Assembly: GCA_019347725.1 (NCBI GenBank)
Contig: JAHWKV010000039.1
Coordinates: forward strand, 1-7,651
DNA length: 7,651 bases
Direction of reading: 5' to 3'
Source: Actinomycetota bacterium
Lineage (GTDB): Bacteria > Actinomycetota > CADDZG01 > JAHWKV01
Shown here: positions 5,862 through 7,651 of the stretch, piece by piece
Layout: each line of letters starts with the position of its first letter
How positions within the stretch are numbered: position 1 is the stretch's first letter
Notes under the pieces: generated by a model
The model's input: the letters and a program-made list of their open reading frames with translations, nothing else
The model's database searches: none
What the model was told of the DNA's origin: nothing
Position numbers and translations under genes: made by a program

Positions 5862-7292
5862 TTAGATGTCGTAATACATGTGGAACTCGTAGGGGTGCGG
5901 GCGAGTGTTCAGAGCCTGCACCTCGTTGTCCCTCTTGTACTCCAGCCAGGTCTCGATCAGGTCCTCGGTGAACACGCCGCCGGTCAGCAGGAAGTCGTGA
6001 TCCTCCTCCAGGGCGTCGAGGGCGCCCTCCAGCGTGCTCGGCACCATGGGGACACCTGCCCCGCCCTCGTCGTGTTCGAACATGTCCCGGTTGACAGGCT
6101 CGATCGGCTCGATGCCGTTCTTGATGCCGTCGAGCCCGGCCATGAGCATCGCCGCAAAGGCAAAGTACGGGTTGCAGGAGGGATCCGGGCAACGAAACTC
6201 GATTCGCTTGCTCTTGGGCGACTTGGAGTACAGCGGAATCCGCACTGCAGCGGAGCGGTTGCGCTGCGAGTAGACCAGGTTGACCGGCGCCTCAAAGCCC
6301 GGGACCAACCGCTTGTACGAGTTGGTGGTTGGAGCGCAAAACGCCAGCAACGCCGGAGCGTGCTTGAGGATGCCCCCGATGTAGTGAAGCGCCATAGTCG
6401 ACAGGTTGGCGTACTCCTCGCCGTAGAACAGCGGCTCGGAATCGTTCCACAAGCTCTGATGGACGTGCATACCGGACCCGTTGTCCTGGAAGATCGGCTT
6501 GGGCATAAACGTCACGCTCTTGCCGTGCGCCATGGCGGTGCTCTTTACGACGTACTTGTAAAGCATCAGGGCGTCGGCCATCTTCAACAGTGGTCCGTAG
6601 CCGAGGTCGATCTCGGACTGGCCGGCCGTCCCAACCTCGTGGTGGTGGACTTCCACGTTGATCCCCACCTTGCGCAGGTTCAGCACCATCTCGGAGCGCA
6701 GGTCCTGGTACTGGTCCATCGGGGGAACCGGGAAGTAGCCCTCCTTGTGGCGAGGCTTGTACCCCTTGTTGCCTCCCTCGATCTCCGCGCCGGAGTTCCA
6801 GATGCCTTCCACCGAGTCCAAAAAGTAGTAGCCGGAGTTCTGCGTCTGGTCGAAACGGACATCGTCGAACATGTAGAACTCGGCCTCCGGCCCCCAAAAC
6901 GAGTGGGTGGCTATGCCGCTGGAGGCCAGGTAATCCTCGGCCTTTTTGGCCACAAAACGCGGGTCACGTGAGTAGGACTCACCGGTTACCGGGTCCCCGA
7001 TAAAGCAGTTGATCACCAGGGTCGGGGTCTTTAGGAAGGGGTCCAAAAAGGCGGTCGAAGGGTCCGGGAACAAAATCATGTCGGACTCGTGGATCTTTTG
7101 GAAGCCCCGGATCGAAGACCCGTCAAACCCGAAGCCCTCCTCGAAAGTCTCCTCCGTCAGACCCTCGGGAGTCATGCTGAAGTGGTGCATTAGCCCGGGA
7201 ACGTCGCAGAAGCGGATGTCGACCATCTCGATCCCTGCCTTCTGTACAAGGTCAAGGACCCCTTTGGCGTCTTTTTGCTCCACGTGACTCAT
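5862..7292 (-). CDS. glnA: Glutamine synthetase type I (GSI-beta form)
   Basis: The enzyme makes glutamine from glutamate, ammonia and ATP and works as a cytosolic dodecamer. The 476 residues are full length for the family and begin at an ATG 4 nt after AGGAGG. Visible motifs in order: FDGSSIRGF (56-64), metal ligands in GPEAEF (Glu136, Glu138), [14 protein letters not shown] (216-229), the ATP-binding signature [18 protein letters not shown] (265-282), NRSAAVRIP (345-353), RIEF (363-366) and the actinobacterial-type end [13 protein letters not shown]. An extra segment near 145-190 marks the beta form. At the site where Mycobacterium tuberculosis GlnA1 has DLYELPPEE with the adenylylated Tyr, this protein reads DMFEHDEGG, so Phe405 replaces Tyr and the PPEE part is also lost. 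Upstream are four GlnR-like half-sites. The identity is secure; loss of adenylylation control is inferred. Confidence 0.97.
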   Translation of the reverse strand: MSHVEQKDAKGVLDLVQKAGIEMVDIRFCDVPGLMHHFSMTPEGLTEETFEEGFGFDGSSIRGFQKIHESDMILFPDPSTAFLDPFLKTPTLVINCFIGDPVTGESYSRDPRFVAKKAEDYLASSGIATHSFWGPEAEFYMFDDVRFDQTQNSGYYFLDSVEGIWNSGAEIEGGNKGYKPRHKEGYFPVPPMDQYQDLRSEMVLNLRKVGINVEVHHHEVGTAGQSEIDLGYGPLLKMADALMLYKYVVKSTAMAHGKSVTFMPKPIFQDNGSGMHVHQSLWNDSEPLFYGEEYANLSTMALHYIGGILKHAPALLAFCAPTTNSYKRLVPGFEAPVNLVYSQRNRSAAVRIPLYSKSPKSKRIEFRCPDPSCNPYFAFAAMLMAGLDGIKNGIEPIEPVNRDMFEHDEGGAGVPMVPSTLEGALDALEEDHDFLLTGGVFTEDLIETWLEYKRDNEVQALNTRPHPYEFHMYYDI

Positions 7293-7296
7293 GATT

Positions 7297-7302
7297 CCTC
7301 CT
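7297..7302 (-). promoter_or_regulatory. Strong ribosome binding site of glnA
   Basis: AGGAGG on the minus strand, 4 nt before the ATG at 7292. It fixes the start codon of glnA. Confidence 0.85.
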
Positions 7303-7347
7303 CTTCAGATTGCGCCTAGGTGACGTTTCCTCTTTAGTTACTGCTAG

Positions 7348-7515
7348 ATGCTGATGACCTTAGCCCTCAATTGTTTCTGGCCGTTTTCCGCATTATTACG
7401 ACTGGGTTACAAACGACATCGCCTGGAAGCGTGTGAGTCGCTGTGGGAAGCGGCGTTGTTCACTCGGGACCGTTACGGAGGCAAACAGCCTAAGTACACG
7501 CTCGGCCTCGGTTGA
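7348..7515 (+). CDS. Possible small protein of 55 residues, uncharacterised
   Basis: An ORF with ATG at 7348 (or 7354) and TGA at 7513-7515. I do not recognise it. The second half (KRHRLEACESLWEAALFTRD, then ending in KYTLGLG) has a composition that could be real protein and mostly G or C in third positions, but the first half runs antisense through the glnA control region, including the GlnR-like array, and has no clear ribosome binding site. Its stop overlaps a TTG that is in frame with the methyltransferase gene (TTGA), a typical coupling. It may be a small gene, the remnant of a longer one, or chance. Confidence 0.25.
   Translation: MLMTLALNCFWPFSALLRLGYKRHRLEACESLWEAALFTRDRYGGKQPKYTLGLG
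7357..7362 (-). promoter_or_regulatory. Candidate glnA -10 element
   Basis: TAAGGT on the minus strand fits TAnnnT and lies 10 nt downstream of the last GlnR-like half-site, so the array would cover the -35 region, as for an activator-dependent promoter. No good -35 is seen. Other candidates further downstream, such as TAGCAG, cannot be excluded. Confidence 0.3.
7373..7410 (-). promoter_or_regulatory. GlnR-like box array upstream of glnA (four half-sites, 11-bp period)
   Basis: Read on the minus strand: GTAAC (7410-7406), GTAAT (7399-7395), GAAAA (7388-7384) and GAAAC (7377-7373), each separated by exactly 6 nt. Actinobacterial GlnR sites are known as repeats of GTnAC or GAAAC half-sites with 6-nt spacers, so this is close to two full boxes. 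The array lies 81-118 bp upstream of the glnA start codon. That GlnR binds here is inferred. Confidence 0.7.
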
Positions 7516-7520
7516 GAGCG

Positions 7521-7651
7521 ATGCGGACCTACCTCTCCCTCCCGTACGAACACCGCGACGACCTGCCGCCCGGGCACGCGAACGAGGTGCGGACGCCCGA
7601 CGCCCTCGTCGAACGGTTTCTGGTGGAGTTCACCGAACCAGGGACCGGGTG
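7521..7651 (+). CDS. Probable site-specific DNA methyltransferase, 5' part (runs off window)
   Basis: The frame is open from ATG 7521 to the window end, 43 full codons. The stretch NEVRTPDALVERFLVEFTEP resembles the segment that precedes the SAM-binding motif (DPFAGFGTTL type) in many N4/N6 amino-methyltransferases, where a line such as 'R.P..L...F...FT.PGD.VLDPF' is common. That decisive motif would lie just beyond the window. A TTG at 7512 is an alternative start that overlaps the stop of the small upstream ORF; the ribosome binding site is weak for either. It could belong to a restriction-modification system or be an orphan enzyme. Confidence 0.6.
   Translation, partial: MRTYLSLPYEHRDDLPPGHANEVRTPDALVERFLVEFTEPGTG

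Noticed and set aside
5880..6971. A 363-codon plus-strand ORF opposite glnA
   Set aside because: glnA is unmistakable on the other strand; this ORF has no recognisable motif.
7325..7341. A further GTAAC and GAAAC pair near the glnA start (minus strand)
   Set aside because: The spacer is 7 nt, not 6, so it is out of phase with the array upstream; it may be chance.

Overview
The window most likely comes from a bacterium of the Actinomycetota. The genes are GC-rich, NadE is the two-domain glutamine-dependent form, GlnA closely resembles mycobacterial GSI-beta enzymes, hairpins at gene ends lack a U tract, one promoter looks leaderless, and GlnR-like boxes precede glnA. A deep-branching lineage such as Acidimicrobiia is possible, but the sequence alone cannot prove it.

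Layout. 1-1263 (+) is the 3' part of nadE, NAD+ synthase; its N-terminus lies upstream of the window. It converges, through a strong hairpin, on a minus-strand lipoprotein gene (1321-2286). That protein has a C-terminal cupredoxin-like domain with all four type-1 copper ligands, and an acidic PEAEES repeat is inserted between the Cys and the second His. A divergent intergenic region of about 170 bp follows, with a probable ArsR operator overlapping a leaderless promoter. Next comes a tight plus-strand operon: an ArsR-rhodanese fusion regulator (2457-3116), an MBL-fold protein fused to two rhodanese domains (3127-4515), and an MFS transporter (about 4512-5810) whose best-placed start is a non-standard ATA. 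A second hairpin separates this operon from the convergent glnA (7292-5862, minus). At the right edge, a possible small ORF and the 5' end of a probable DNA methyltransferase run off the window.

How the genes work together. The central operon has the logic of reactive-sulfur (persulfide) resistance loci of the BigR/SqrR or Cst type: a thiol-based repressor, an MBL-rhodanese sulfur-handling enzyme and a membrane transporter. Here the ArsR domain itself has no cysteine, and the only two thiols of the regulator lie in its rhodanese loop. The operon is visibly richer in GC than its neighbours and may have been acquired as a cassette. nadE and glnA are core nitrogen/cofactor genes; NadE uses glutamine, the product of GlnA.

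glnA is notable twice. Its upstream region carries four GlnR-like half-sites exactly 11 bp apart. Its protein has Phe where GSI-beta enzymes carry the adenylylated Tyr. Both points suggest control by transcription rather than by adenylylation.
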